Part shown: one piece after another, positions 1 through 9,017 of the stretch
Numbering within the stretch: the stretch's first letter is position 1
Layout of the letters: every line of letters begins with the position of its first letter
Source: an uncultured Anaerolineae bacterium
GTDB lineage: Bacteria; Chloroflexota; Anaerolineae; CG2-30-64-16
Length of the DNA: 64,000 bases
Assembly: GCA_937124585.1 (NCBI GenBank)
Contig: CAKZKT010000006.1
Span: 23,801-87,800, forward strand
Reading direction: 5' to 3'
The notes under the pieces: model-generated
What the model was told of the DNA's origin: nothing
Seen by the model: the letters and a program-made list of their open reading frames with translations, nothing else
The model's database searches: none
Program-made: the position numbers and the translations under genes

Positions 1-1740
1 TTCACATGGCACGGAGAGATCACGGCCGCGGCCGACGGCGCGATCCGCTTCAGCATGGACGGCGTGGCGCGCCGCGACTTCCTGCGCAATCGGATCGGGT
101 TCTGTGTGCTGCACCCGGCCGAGGCTGCCGGCACGGCGGCGCGGGTCACCCATGTGGACGGGACTGTCGAGGAGAGCGCCCTGCCGGAAGAGATCGTTGC
201 GCGCCAGCCGGTGCTGCCGTTCAGCGCGATGACGGCTCTGAGCCACGAGGTGCTGCCAGGCGTGTGGGCCGATCTGCGTTTCGAGGGCGATCTTTTCGAG
301 ATGGAGGATCAGCGCAACTGGACCGATGCCTCGTTCAAGACCTACTGCACGCCGCTGGCCCTCCCCTATCCGGTTGCCGTGCGGGCCGGCGAGCGCGTGC
401 AGCAGGCCGTCACGCTGACCTTGCGCGACGAACGGCGGTTACCGCACACCCCCGCCGCGCCGCCAGCCCGTCGGGGTGAGGCGCCATCGCTCCTGTCGCG
501 CCGGCCAGATGGCCCGGTGCTGGTCGTCAATGCGGCTGCGCCGGGCATCCCGCTGCCCCGACTGGGCCTGGGGATGGCCAGCCACGGCGAGCCGCTTTCC
601 CCACGTCAATGCGCGCGGCTGCGTACCCTCCATCTCGACCATCTGCGGGCCGACCTCCGCCTGGCCGAAACGGGCTGGCTGACCGCGCTCGGCCGGGCAG
701 CGGCAGATGCGGCCGCGCTGGATGTGTCGCTGCATCTGGCGCTCTTCGTGGACGTTGCCGACGCCGATCGGGAACTGGCTGCGCTGCGCCGCGCGCTGGC
801 GGAGATGCGGCCGGCCGTCTCTTTCTTCCTGCTCTTCCCGCCGCGTGAATCCTTCCAGGGCACCGCGCCGATCGCCGAGATCATCGCGGCCGGTCGCCGC
901 TGGCTGGCGGATTATCCCGGCGCACGCCTGGCCGCCGGCACAAATGCAGACTACATCTTTCTCGCGCGCAACCTGCCGCCGCTCGACCAGGTGGACGCAT
1001 TGACCTTCGCCCTCCATCCGCAGGAGCACGCGTTCGACAATGCCTCGCTGGTCGAGACGTTGGGCACGCAGGCCACAGTCGTCGCCAATGCCCGCCGTCT
1101 GGCCCAGGGCCGGGCCGTGCTGGTCAGCCCGGTCACCCTGCGGCGGCGCTACAATCCCCATGCGCTCGCACCCGAGCCGCCCACCCCGGCCGGAGAGCTC
1201 CCACCGCAGGTAGACCCCCGGCAAATGTCCCTTTTCGGCGCCGGCTGGACGGTGGGCAGCCTGAAATATCTGGCGCAGGGAGGCGCGGCGAGCGTCACGT
1301 ACTACGAGACGACCGGCTGGCGCGGGGTGATGGAGACTGCGTCCGGTTCGCCGGCACCGCCGTTCCAGGCGCTGGCCGGCTGTGTTTTCCCGCTCTACCA
1401 TGTGTTGGCCGACGTGGCCGGGTTCTCGGCCGGCGAGTCGGTGCCCGTGCAGGCGAGCGCGCCGCTGGAGATAGACGGACTGGCGCTGCGGCAGCGGGGA
1501 CACTTGCGTGTGCTGGCGGCCAACCTGACCGCAGCGCGCCAAACGTTGCGGGTGGAGGGCCTGCCGGCCCAGGTACGAGTTCGGATGTTGACGGCCGACA
1601 ACGCCGTCGAGGCAATGCGGGCAGCAGAACGCTGGCGTCGCCGGCCGGGCCGCGCGCGTCGGGTGCCTGCTGGCCGCCTGAGCCTGACGTTGCCGCCGTT
1701 TGCCCTGGTCAGGCTCGACGGCCTGATCGAAGAAAACTAA
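1..1740 (+). CDS. D-apionate lactonase-like protein (5' end outside window)
   Basis: The reading frame is open from base 1, so the N-terminus lies upstream of the window; 579 codons are present here. The segment FEGDLFEMEDQRNWTDASFK and the preceding beta-rich part, followed by a TIM-barrel-like region (LDVSLHLALF, AGTNADYIFLAR), resemble D-apionate lactonase (ApnL), which opens apionolactone in catabolism of the plant branched sugar apiose. That match is from memory of the family, not a search. The C-terminal third is a beta-domain-like segment. The AXE1 esterase gene starts 23 bp downstream on the same strand, which fits a plant-polysaccharide role. No signal peptide can be judged because the start is missing. 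Substrate assignment is tentative. Confidence 0.6.
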   Translation, partial: FTWHGEITAAADGAIRFSMDGVARRDFLRNRIGFCVLHPAEAAGTAARVTHVDGTVEESALPEEIVARQPVLPFSAMTALSHEVLPGVWADLRFEGDLFEMEDQRNWTDASFKTYCTPLALPYPVAVRAGERVQQAVTLTLRDERRLPHTPAAPPARRGEAPSLLSRRPDGPVLVVNAAAPGIPLPRLGLGMASHGEPLSPRQCARLRTLHLDHLRADLRLAETGWLTALGRAAADAAALDVSLHLALFVDVADADRELAALRRALAEMRPAVSFFLLFPPRESFQGTAPIAEIIAAGRRWLADYPGARLAAGTNADYIFLARNLPPLDQVDALTFALHPQEHAFDNASLVETLGTQATVVANARRLAQGRAVLVSPVTLRRRYNPHALAPEPPTPAGELPPQVDPRQMSLFGAGWTVGSLKYLAQGGAASVTYYETTGWRGVMETASGSPAPPFQALAGCVFPLYHVLADVAGFSAGESVPVQASAPLEIDGLALRQRGHLRVLAANLTAARQTLRVEGLPAQVRVRMLTADNAVEAMRAAERWRRRPGRARRVPAGRLSLTLPPFALVRLDGLIEEN

Positions 1741-1763
1741 AATCTTGTTCGCAGGAGACCATC

Positions 1764-2738
1764 ATGCCGCTCACTTTTGACCTTCCGTTCGAGAAGCTTC
1801 TCACCTACATGGGCACCAACCCGCGGCCGCCGGATCACGACGCGTACTGGGATCGGGCTATCGCCGAGATGCAGGCGCTCGATCCGCAGGTGGAGCTCGT
1901 GCCGGCCGCGTTTCAGACGCCGTTCGCCGAATGCTTCCACATGTACTTCACCGGCGTCGGTGGCGCGCGCGTCCATGCCAAGCTGCTGCGCCCCAAACAG
2001 GCCTCGGCGCCGCATCCGGCCATCCTGATGTTCCACGGCTACAGCGGCAATTCGGGAGACTGGGCCGACAAGCTCGGCTATGTGGCGCGCGGCTGCACTG
2101 TGGCCGCGCTGGATTGCCGCGGCCAGGGCGGCCTCTCCGAGGACGTCGGCGAGGTGACCGGCAATACCCTACGCGGCCACATCGTGCGCGGCCTGAACGA
2201 TGCCCTCAACGGCCATCCGGAGAAGCTCCTCTTCCGGCAGATCTTCCTGGACACCGCGCAGCTGGCCCGCATCGTTATGGCGATGCCGGATGTGGATGCA
2301 GGCCGGGTCGGCGCGACGGGCGGCAGCCAGGGCGGCGCGCTGACGGTGGCGTGCGCCGCGCTGGAGCCGCGCATCGCGCGCGCCGCGCCGATCTTCCCCT
2401 TCCTCAGCGACTATCAGCGGGTCTGGGACATAGATCAGGCCAAAGACGCGTATCAGGAGCTGCGGGACTACTTCCGGCTGTTCGATCCCCGGCACGAGCG
2501 CGAGGAGGAGATCTTCACGAGCCTGGGCTATGTGGACATCCAGTTCCTGGCCCCACGCATCAAGGCCGAGGTGCTTTGGGGGATCGGCCTGATGGACACG
2601 ATCTGCCCGCCGTCCAGCCAGTTCGCAGCCTACAACAAGATCACCGCGCCGAAAGCGCAGGCGATCTATCCCGATTTCGGCCACGAAAACCTGCCCGGCA
2701 TCCAGGATAAAATCTATCAGTTCATGTTGGGGCTGTAG
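1764..2738 (+). CDS. Acetylxylan esterase / cephalosporin-C deacetylase family (AXE1)
   Basis: A 324-residue alpha/beta hydrolase of the usual AXE1 length. It shows the oxyanion-side motif FHGYSGNSGDW, then LDCRGQGG, the nucleophile elbow GGSQGG (Ser about residue 188), and late acid/His regions (GLMDTICPPSSQ, DFGHENLPG). Members remove acetyl groups from xylo-oligosaccharides or cephalosporin C in the cytoplasm; no signal peptide is visible here. Start ATG has AGGAG seven bases upstream. It probably forms a transcription unit with the preceding apionate-lactonase-like gene, suggesting processing of acetylated plant cell wall sugars. Exact substrate cannot be read from sequence. Confidence 0.88.
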   Translation: MPLTFDLPFEKLLTYMGTNPRPPDHDAYWDRAIAEMQALDPQVELVPAAFQTPFAECFHMYFTGVGGARVHAKLLRPKQASAPHPAILMFHGYSGNSGDWADKLGYVARGCTVAALDCRGQGGLSEDVGEVTGNTLRGHIVRGLNDALNGHPEKLLFRQIFLDTAQLARIVMAMPDVDAGRVGATGGSQGGALTVACAALEPRIARAAPIFPFLSDYQRVWDIDQAKDAYQELRDYFRLFDPRHEREEEIFTSLGYVDIQFLAPRIKAEVLWGIGLMDTICPPSSQFAAYNKITAPKAQAIYPDFGHENLPGIQDKIYQFMLGL

Positions 2739-2751
2739 AAGAAAATCGTGT

Positions 2752-2838
2752 CCCGGCGCGCCGGGCGTCTGGCGCGTCGGGCGGCCCTGCGCATGCCAGG
2801 CCAAGCCTGCACCTCGGCAAGCGCTGTGCGCACAGCGC
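2752..2838. terminator. Palindromes between convergent genes
   Basis: The 177-bp gap between convergent genes contains two perfect palindromes: CCCGGCGCGCCGGG at 2752-2765 and GCGCTGTGCGCACAGCGC at 2821-2838. Either could fold into a hairpin on both transcripts. Neither is followed by a good T-run, so termination (possibly factor-assisted) is inferred from position only. Confidence 0.4.
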
Positions 2839-2915
2839 ACCTCCGCCGGGGCCTGCTGGGCGCATGTTAGTGATCCTGAGCAATTCTGGCAAGAGGTGGT
2901 TCGTCCGGAGGCAGG

Positions 2916-3698
2916 TCAATTTTCCCCGTACTCCTTACGAAACTGCGCGACGCGTTCAGCGGCCAGGCCCGCCAGCGCAGTGCCGTCGGCCAACACCAGC
3001 AGCAAGCCGTAACCCCGGTCGTATAGCTTCTGCGCCTGCGCCCAGTTGCCGGCCACCGTTGCCAGGAACTTGCCCGCCCCCAGTACCTTCGCCTCAATGG
3101 TTGCGATCGCCGCCTGCACTTCCGGCCGGGAGGGATCGGCGAAATAGCCCATGGAGGTCGAGAGGTCCATCGGCCCGATGAAAACGCCGTCCAGCCCCGG
3201 CACGGCCAGGATCTCGTCCAGGTTGGCGACCGCTTCCGGGGTCTCCACCGCGGTCATCACCAGCACCTCGTCGTTGGCGCGCCGGAGGTAGGCCAAGGTG
3301 TTCTGGCCGTAGCCGGCCGCGCGCGGGCTGCCCGCGATGCCGCGGATGCCGTCGGGCGGGTATTTGCAGGCGCGCACTGCGGCCTCGGCCTCGGCCCGGG
3401 TGTTGACGTAAGGAACCAACACGCCGTACGCGCCGGCGTCCAGGATGCGCTTGATGGCCACGAAGTCGTTCCACGGCGCGCGCACGAACGGCAGCGCCGG
3501 GGTGCCCTTCATGGCCTGGATCTGGGCGATCAGGGTCAGGATGTCGCCGGGGCCGTGCTCCAGGTCAATCATGATCACGTCGAACCCGGCCTCGGCTAAG
3601 ATCTCGGCGGTGATGGGGCTGGCGACCTGCGCCCACGCGCCGACGACCTTCTTGCCTTCGCGCAGCTTGCGCTTCACGGTGTTGTCAAAAACGCGCAT
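2916..3698 (-). CDS. HpcH/HpaI-family 2-keto-3-deoxy acid aldolase (canonical active site)
   Basis: A 260-residue class II pyruvate aldolase of the HpcH/HpaI (KDR/KDGlucarate aldolase) type. These cleave 2-keto-3-deoxy sugar acids to pyruvate and an aldehyde. Canonical residues are present: Glu-His in IDLEHGP (His48), Arg73 in FVRAPWND, Glu152 in VETPEAV and Asp178 in FIGPMDLS, the last two being the metal ligands. Start chosen at 3698, where AAAGGAT lies upstream; the frame extends further but without family similarity. It follows the cupin gene (3809-4447) on the same strand across a large palindrome, so co-transcription is likely. Compare the divergent paralogue at 46081-46866. Confidence 0.87.
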   Translation of the reverse strand: MRVFDNTVKRKLREGKKVVGAWAQVASPITAEILAEAGFDVIMIDLEHGPGDILTLIAQIQAMKGTPALPFVRAPWNDFVAIKRILDAGAYGVLVPYVNTRAEAEAAVRACKYPPDGIRGIAGSPRAAGYGQNTLAYLRRANDEVLVMTAVETPEAVANLDEILAVPGLDGVFIGPMDLSTSMGYFADPSRPEVQAAIATIEAKVLGAGKFLATVAGNWAQAQKLYDRGYGLLLVLADGTALAGLAAERVAQFRKEYGEN

Positions 3699-3729
3699 GG
3701 AAGATCCTTTCGACTTGGGTTTGGGGTTT

Positions 3730-3798
3730 GGATTGCGGCGCTGTAGCGCCGCTTTTCCATCGCCGCGAGCCAAAAGCGGCGCGGTGGCGCCGCAATCC
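3730..3798. repeat. Nested intergenic palindrome (REP-like)
   Basis: Outer arms GGATTGCGGCGC (3730-3741) and GCGCCGCAATCC (3787-3798) are perfect complements. Each arm sits within its own smaller hairpin (GCGGCGC-tgta-GCGCCGC and GCGGCGC-ggtg-GCGCCGC), and TTTT/AAAA blocks flank the centre. The whole can fold as one long hairpin or a cruciform with two sub-hairpins. It lies between two same-strand genes and may stabilise or separate their mRNAs. Confidence 0.7.
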
Positions 3799-3808
3799 AA
3801 GGCAGCGG

Positions 3809-4447
3809 TCAGCTGCCGCGATCCAAAGCGGCGGTCTTGGTCAGCCAGTCCACCAGGCTCGCGGTGATCTGCTGTTCGATCTCGGCGTAGTTCGGCGGCT
3901 TGATCATGCGCCCCTTATCGTCCGCGGCGAAGCCGAGGGCCGCAGCCTGGCGGATGACCTGGGTGCCCCAGTACGGATCCTTGCTTGCAAAGACCTCGTG
4001 CTGCTCCAGCACCGCGAAGCAAAAGGCGGCTTGATCGGAGACGTTCTCGAAGGCGCGCCAGACCCCCGGCGGCATGGAGATCATGTCGAACGGCTCCAGG
4101 TCGGCGTGGCCGTCCTTCGCGCCGTCGGGGTCGCTGCCCCAGTGGAAGCGCCATCGGCCCCCGAGGGGCATAAAGAGCTCGATGTAGTCGTGGGTGTGCC
4201 AGGCCGGGCCGGAGTTGGGCGGGCACATGAAGACGCCGATCTGGAACCTGTGCGGCGCAGTGATGGCCGGTTTGAAGTCCGGGTTCTCGCTGGCCGTGTC
4301 GCCGATCACCGCCCAGTTCATGCGCTGGTGGCCGGGCAGCACGCTGTCAATGAACATGACCGGCACGGCGTTCTCCGGCCGCGTCAGCTCTTTGAAGCGC
4401 ACGATACGTTGCAGCATCTCTTCGTTGGATACTTTTGGGTGTTGCAT
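3809..4447 (-). CDS. Cupin-domain protein
   Basis: A 212-residue protein with one cupin barrel. Motif 1 is clear (WHTHDYIELFMPLGG: His84, His86, Glu90). Motif 2 reads MPPGVWRAFEN, with Arg131 where the fourth metal ligand His normally stands, so metal binding would use three side chains or be altered. Start ATG is preceded by GAAAGGATG. It is upstream of, and probably co-transcribed with, the HpcH/HpaI aldolase, which suggests a role in sugar-acid metabolism such as an isomerase, dioxygenase or sensor. No specific reaction can be assigned. Confidence 0.75.
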   Translation of the reverse strand: MQHPKVSNEEMLQRIVRFKELTRPENAVPVMFIDSVLPGHQRMNWAVIGDTASENPDFKPAITAPHRFQIGVFMCPPNSGPAWHTHDYIELFMPLGGRWRFHWGSDPDGAKDGHADLEPFDMISMPPGVWRAFENVSDQAAFCFAVLEQHEVFASKDPYWGTQVIRQAAALGFAADDKGRMIKPPNYAEIEQQITASLVDWLTKTAALDRGS

Positions 4448-4575
4448 AACTGAATCATCCTTTCTGCGTGAAGATCATGTCGGATAGAGGCGTGTGCGAA
4501 CGAGGATACCGGCTCGATCAAGGCGGGTTTCTCATCGCACACCCGACTCAATTCTCGACATCGAGACGGGGTACC

Positions 4576-5010
4576 ATGGCATCTGTTTCGCAACCTGTTC
4601 GCCGATCTCTGACCGATATCGTCAAAGCGGGCGCCCTCGGCGCCGTCGTTGCAGCCGTGATCAACGTCTTGCTTTATCTGCTCGGCCGTGCGTTGGGTTC
4701 ATTCCCTGATACTGCGCTGTCGCCATCGGGCCGGCCGGTGGACGCAGTTGCGGCAGCGCTGATCTCCATCCTGGGCGTCGCGGGCGGCACCCTGGTCTAT
4801 GCGATCATGTCCCGCCGGTTGGATGCCGCAAAGGCCAACCGGTGGTTCCTGATCGTTGCGATCGTCGTCCTGGTGTTGATGATCCCGACCCCGTTCGGCG
4901 TGGCCGGCGCGCCGGTCAGCCAGATCGTGATCATGGAGATCATGCACCTGGTAGCCGGCCTGTCCGCGATCTACTTCCTGACGAGGTGGAGACAGCCTTC
5001 CGGCCGGTAG
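4576..5010 (+). CDS. Small four-helix membrane protein (DUF6069-like)
   Basis: A 144-residue protein with four predicted membrane segments at about 17-40, 57-78, 90-106 and 114-135, a short cytoplasmic N-terminus and an Arg-rich end. The pattern resembles the DUF6069 family of unknown function. The frame extends upstream to 4468, but ATG 4576 (MASVSQPV) fits better because the extension is low-complexity; the ribosome site is weak (GGGG). It stands alone, convergent with the URO-D-family gene, with the twin hairpins at 5031-5130 between them. Function unknown. Confidence 0.6.
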   Translation: MASVSQPVRRSLTDIVKAGALGAVVAAVINVLLYLLGRALGSFPDTALSPSGRPVDAVAAALISILGVAGGTLVYAIMSRRLDAAKANRWFLIVAIVVLVLMIPTPFGVAGAPVSQIVIMEIMHLVAGLSAIYFLTRWRQPSGR

Positions 5011-5030
5011 AAAAGCTGATTGGGTTCGCT

Positions 5031-5130
5031 GACGTGCCAGGCACCTGGAAGGGTGCCTGGCACGTCGGGCGGCGGTTTTCCGATCAACCGTGTCCACGTG
5101 CCAGGCATCTTGGAGAGTGCCTGGCACGTG
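5031..5130. repeat. Twin copies of a 36-base hairpin repeat, likely bidirectional terminator
   Basis: Two near-identical palindromes: 5031-5066 (ACGTGCCAGGCACC, 6-base loop, exact complement, 15-bp stem with the outer G-C) and 5095-5130 (ACGTGCCAGGCA, 10-base loop, complement, 13-bp stem). They fill the gap between convergent genes. The shared TGCCAGGCA core shows they are two copies of one repeat element, not independent terminators. Confidence 0.75.
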
Positions 5131-5133
5131 AGG

Positions 5134-6321
5134 TCAGTCCACGGGCGGCTGCAGCGGATACCGCCCCAGCTCCTGCGCGGCATCGAACAGCGCCAGGACG
5201 TTCTCAGGCGGCACGTCGAAGCTGATGTTGTGGCACGGCGCCAGGATGTAGCCGCCGCCCCGCCCCAGGTCGTAGAGGCGCCGCGCCACTTCCCGCCGGA
5301 TGCTCTCCGGCGTGGCGTTGGGCAGCACCTGCTGCACGTCAATCCCACCGTGAAAAGTGATACGGTCGCCGAACTTCTCCTTCAGGGCGAACGTGTCCTC
5401 CAGCCCCACCACCACCGTCTGCACCGGGTTGATGATGTCCACGCCGATCTCGATCAGATCGGGCAGGATGGGCACGATGGCGCCGTCGCAGTGCATCAGC
5501 ACTTTCACGTCGGCCGCGGCCTTGATGGTCTCGACCAACGACTTGAGGTACGGCTTGATGAACGCCCGGAACATGCGCGGGGAGACCATCAGCGACTTCT
5601 GCGTGCCCTGGTCGTCGGTGATGACCACGACCTGCACATAGCGACCCACCGCAGCCATGTAGCGGCGGTACATCTCGTTGATCACGGCCGAGATGCGGCC
5701 CAGCAGCGCGTGGGCCAGGTCGGGGTTGAGCGCGAAGTCGGTGAAGAGCTTGTCGTAGCCACGCAGTTGCGACGCGGTTTGCAGGATGCCGACCTTGATG
5801 CCGTCCGCGCCGACGACGTAATCGCTGGTCTCGCACCAGTACCGTGCCTGTTCGGCTAACCCTTCAAACATAGTATGCCCCGCTGTTCCGGGCATGGCCA
5901 GCTGATCCGGGTCAGGCCAATCGAACGCGGCGATCTCGGCTTCAGTCAGGCCTTCGCTGCCCAGCGGCTGGCCTGCAATGGCATAGTAGTTGCCCACGTC
6001 GGTCCACTTGTGCGGCGTGTGCCACATGTCCACGTAGCCGGGCTCGCCGTCAATGACGACATCTGTCACGCCGACCCAGCGCGGGACGATCCAGCGGAAG
6101 TCCAGTCCCAATCGCCGGCACAGCGCCTCGGGCAGGACGATGTTCTGCGCCATGCGGTCGAGGATGGCCGGCTCTGCGGGCAGCCCCAGCTCCGGCACGT
6201 GCGCCCGGAGCCGGCCATACGCCAGCCGGTGGAACGAACCGATGTGTTTGCCGTAGTCCACCAGGACGCGCTCAGGTTCCCGGTGATTGACTGTGGCGGC
6301 AAAGGCTTCTCTTCGATTCAT
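5134..6321 (-). CDS. Uroporphyrinogen decarboxylase-family protein (methyltransferase-like)
   Basis: A 395-residue URO-D-fold protein. It opens with MNRREAFAATVNHREPERV, typical of the non-haem URO-D/MtaA/CmuA branch (RER in true HemE is absent), and contains VVVITDDQGTQKSLM, VLMHCDGAI and ITFHGGIDVQQVLP. These C-terminal HxCGx-like segments occur in corrinoid methyltransferases and related enzymes of unknown substrate. Start ATG has GGGAG upstream. It is unlikely to be haem biosynthesis: no hem genes are nearby and sugar-catabolic genes are. No corrinoid protein gene is present in the window. Confidence 0.8.
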   Translation of the reverse strand: MNRREAFAATVNHREPERVLVDYGKHIGSFHRLAYGRLRAHVPELGLPAEPAILDRMAQNIVLPEALCRRLGLDFRWIVPRWVGVTDVVIDGEPGYVDMWHTPHKWTDVGNYYAIAGQPLGSEGLTEAEIAAFDWPDPDQLAMPGTAGHTMFEGLAEQARYWCETSDYVVGADGIKVGILQTASQLRGYDKLFTDFALNPDLAHALLGRISAVINEMYRRYMAAVGRYVQVVVITDDQGTQKSLMVSPRMFRAFIKPYLKSLVETIKAAADVKVLMHCDGAIVPILPDLIEIGVDIINPVQTVVVGLEDTFALKEKFGDRITFHGGIDVQQVLPNATPESIRREVARRLYDLGRGGGYILAPCHNISFDVPPENVLALFDAAQELGRYPLQPPVD

Positions 6322-6410
6322 GCCATTCTCCCAGGGCTAATCCAGCACCGCTGTCGTGGAATCGAGGCTCACCTGCACTTGCGCCGAAGCGCAGCGCAGG
6401 TGCAAGTGTC

Positions 6411-6443
6411 AGCCGGTCACTGTCTGATCCAGAGAGACCGGCT
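6411..6443 (-). terminator. Hairpin downstream of maeB
   Basis: AGCCGGTC (6411-6418) and GACCGGCT (6436-6443) are perfect complements, with an inner TCTG/CAGA stem. It lies 66 bp past the maeB stop codon. A second imperfect CACTTGC/GCAAGTG hairpin follows at about 6377-6409. There is no T-run, so termination is inferred. Confidence 0.4.
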
Positions 6444-6508
6444 AATCCTGAAGGAGGCTTCGCACAGCCTCGGTTCCGACACGCACCACGCAATCCACCG
6501 CACGTCCC

Positions 6509-8764
6509 TCAACACCCCATGGCGTCCATCACAGCGATCGCAGCGATGTCCACGATATCGCGCACGTCATCGCCGGCCTGCAGGACGTGTACCGGCGCGC
6601 CCATGCCCAGCAGGATCGGCCCGATCGTCTCGGCGCCGCCCAGCCGTGCCAGCAGTTTGTAGGCCACGTTGGCCGCGTCCAGCGAGGGGAAGACCAGGAC
6701 GTTGGCATCGCGCACCCGGCTGAACGGGAAGCGCTCGTCAACGATCTCCGGCACCACGGCCGTATCTGCCTGCATCTCGCCGTCCACGGCCAGGTCGGGG
6801 CAACGCTGGCGCACCAGCTCGACCGCGCGGCGCACCTTCTCGGCCAGGGGATGGCGGGTGCTGCCGAAATTGGAGAAGGAGAGCATGGCGACGCGCGGCT
6901 CCATGCCCAGGCGGCGGGCAAAGCTGGCCGCCAGGCAGGCGATATCGGCCAGGTCCTCGGACGTCGGCTCGATGTTGACCGTGGCATCGGTGAAGAGATA
7001 GGGCCGATCGTTGACGATCATGATGTACACGCCCGCCACCAGCCGCGTGCCCGGCGCGGTATGATGGATCTGCAGCGCGGGCCGGATGACGTCCGGGTAG
7101 TGGTGTGCCAGGCCTGAAAGCGCGGCGTCCGCGTCCCCCATTTTGACCATCATGGGCGCGAGGACGTTGGGTTGGCGCATGAGCTGGCGCGCATCCTGCA
7201 ATGTGACGCCTTTGCGCTGGCGCAGCTCGTAAAAAGCCTGCGCATACGCCTCTCGGCGCTCGAACGTCTCCGGGTCTATGATCTGGGCACAGCATTCCAG
7301 CCCCAGGCGATCCAGCTCACGGCCGATCACTTCGGGCCGGCCGAGCAGGATGGGCAGCGCGATCTTTTCGTGGACCAGGCGCACGGCCGCGCGCAGGATC
7401 TTCGGCTCCTCGCCCTCGGCGAAGACGATGCGGGCGCTGCCGCCGGTGCGCTGGGCGCAGCTCATCAGGTAGTGGCGGATCTGCTCGCCTTTGCCCAGCC
7501 GGAAGGCCAATTGCTGGCGATATTCGTCCAGGTCGAGCTGGCGCCGGGCCACGCCGGTCTCCATGGCCGCCTGCGCGACCGCGGTCGGCACCCACTGGAT
7601 GAGCCGTGGGTCGAGCGGCTTGGGCACGATGTAGTCCGGGCCGAAGCGCAGGCTCTCTAGGCCGTAGGCGCGCAGCACACTGTCAGGCACATCCTCGCGC
7701 GTCAGCGCGGCCAGGGCACGCGCTGCCGCCACCTTCATCTCCTCGTTGATGGTGCACGCCCGCACGTCCAGCGCGCCGCGAAAGATGAACGGAAAGCCCA
7801 ACACGTTGTTGATCTGGTTGGGATAGTCGGAGCGGCCAGTGGCGATGATGGCATCTGGCCGCGTGGCGCGCGCCAGCTCGTAACGAATCTCCGGGTTGGG
7901 GTTCGCCATGGCGAAGACCAGGGGCCGCTCGGCCATGGTCAGCAACATCTCGGGGGTGAGCACATCGGCCACCGAGAGGCCGTAGAAGACATCCGCCCCG
8001 CGCACCGCGTCGGCCAGCGTCCGCGCTTCGGTGTCTGCGGCAAAACGAGCCTTGTACGGGTTCATGCTCTCCGTGCGCCCCCGATAGATCACCCCGCGCG
8101 AGTCCACCAGCAAGATGTGATCGCGGCGCACGCCCAGCCGCACCATCAGCTCGGCGCAGGAGATCGCGGCCGCGCCCGCGCCGGAGATGCAAACGCGCAC
8201 CTCGTCAATGCGCTTGTCCACCAGCTCCAGTGCGTTGAGCAGCGCCGCGCCGGAGATGATGGCCGTGCCGTGTTGATCATCGTGGAACACCGGGATGTCC
8301 AGCGCCGCGCGCAGCGTCTCCTCGATGTAGAAGCACTCCGGCGCTTTGATGTCCTCCAAATTGATGCCGCCGAAAGTAGGCGCGATGGCCTTCACCGTCT
8401 GGATGACGATTTCCGGATCGTGGCTGTCCACCTCGATGTCGAACACGTCCACGTCGGCGAACTTCTTGAACAGAACCGCTTTGCCCTCCATCACCGGCTT
8501 GCTGGCCAGCGCGCCGCGGTCGCCCAGCCCCAGGATGGCAGTACCGTTGGAGACCACGGCTACCAGGTTGCCTTTGGCCGTGTAATCGTAGGCCAGATCG
8601 GCCTGGCGGGCGATCTCCAGCACTGGGAAGGCCACTCCGGGCGTGTAGGCCAGCGCCAGATCGTGCTGCGTGGACATCGGCTTGGTGGGCACGATAGCGA
8701 GTTTGCCGGGCTTGCCGGCCATGTGGTGGTATTCGAGGGCGTCGTCGGGAGTGATTTTGCGCAT
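6509..8764 (-). CDS. maeB: NADP-dependent malic enzyme (MaeB type)
   Basis: A 751-residue enzyme converting malate to pyruvate, CO2 and reduced NADP; length and layout match MaeB. Order: malic N-domain ([32 protein letters not shown]), NAD-binding domain ([43 protein letters not shown]) to about residue 420, then a C-terminal phosphotransacetylase-like domain ([15 protein letters not shown]) that in E. coli MaeB serves acetyl-CoA regulation rather than catalysis. ATG 8764 has GAGGTGA upstream. It lies downstream of tRNA-Arg on the same strand with no clear intervening terminator, so it may share the tRNA promoter. It links C4 acids to pyruvate and NADPH supply. Confidence 0.95.
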   Translation of the reverse strand: MRKITPDDALEYHHMAGKPGKLAIVPTKPMSTQHDLALAYTPGVAFPVLEIARQADLAYDYTAKGNLVAVVSNGTAILGLGDRGALASKPVMEGKAVLFKKFADVDVFDIEVDSHDPEIVIQTVKAIAPTFGGINLEDIKAPECFYIEETLRAALDIPVFHDDQHGTAIISGAALLNALELVDKRIDEVRVCISGAGAAAISCAELMVRLGVRRDHILLVDSRGVIYRGRTESMNPYKARFAADTEARTLADAVRGADVFYGLSVADVLTPEMLLTMAERPLVFAMANPNPEIRYELARATRPDAIIATGRSDYPNQINNVLGFPFIFRGALDVRACTINEEMKVAAARALAALTREDVPDSVLRAYGLESLRFGPDYIVPKPLDPRLIQWVPTAVAQAAMETGVARRQLDLDEYRQQLAFRLGKGEQIRHYLMSCAQRTGGSARIVFAEGEEPKILRAAVRLVHEKIALPILLGRPEVIGRELDRLGLECCAQIIDPETFERREAYAQAFYELRQRKGVTLQDARQLMRQPNVLAPMMVKMGDADAALSGLAHHYPDVIRPALQIHHTAPGTRLVAGVYIMIVNDRPYLFTDATVNIEPTSEDLADIACLAASFARRLGMEPRVAMLSFSNFGSTRHPLAEKVRRAVELVRQRCPDLAVDGEMQADTAVVPEIVDERFPFSRVRDANVLVFPSLDAANVAYKLLARLGGAETIGPILLGMGAPVHVLQAGDDVRDIVDIAAIAVMDAMGC

Positions 8765-8885
8765 GTATCACCTCTGAAACATGGGCCTGGTATGGAATGC
8801 AGACAAGACGGACATGAGTGCGTCGCCGTTCCTCGCGCCCGTCAGGCACGGCCGAGCATTGGCGACGATCTCAACTACGGGGCGA

Positions 8886-8958
8886 TACCCCTGGCAGGAT
8901 TCGAACCTGCGACCTTGTGCTTAGAAGGCACCCGCTCTGACCGCTGAGCTACAGGGGC
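8886..8958 (-). tRNA. tRNA-Arg (anticodon UCU)
   Basis: Full cloverleaf on the minus strand. Acceptor arms GCCCCTG / CAGGGGT (first pair G-U), D-stem GCTC/GAGC, anticodon loop CTTCTAA (UCU, arginine AGA/AGG codons), T-arm GCAGG-TTCGAAT-CCTGC, discriminator A. CCA is not encoded. The outermost anticodon-stem pair is G-A rather than Watson-Crick; the other four pairs form. A consensus promoter lies about 60 bp upstream. Confidence 0.93.
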
Positions 8959-9017
8959 GCGTTTCAGTTGAGGCCCTTCGGATTCTCCGCAAGCTCGCAG
9001 GACCCGATGCCGATTCG

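Noticed and set aside
5134..6321. hemE (true uroporphyrinogen decarboxylase)
   Set aside because: The N-terminal arginine motif of HemE is absent, there are no haem genes nearby, and the start resembles the methyltransferase-like branch.
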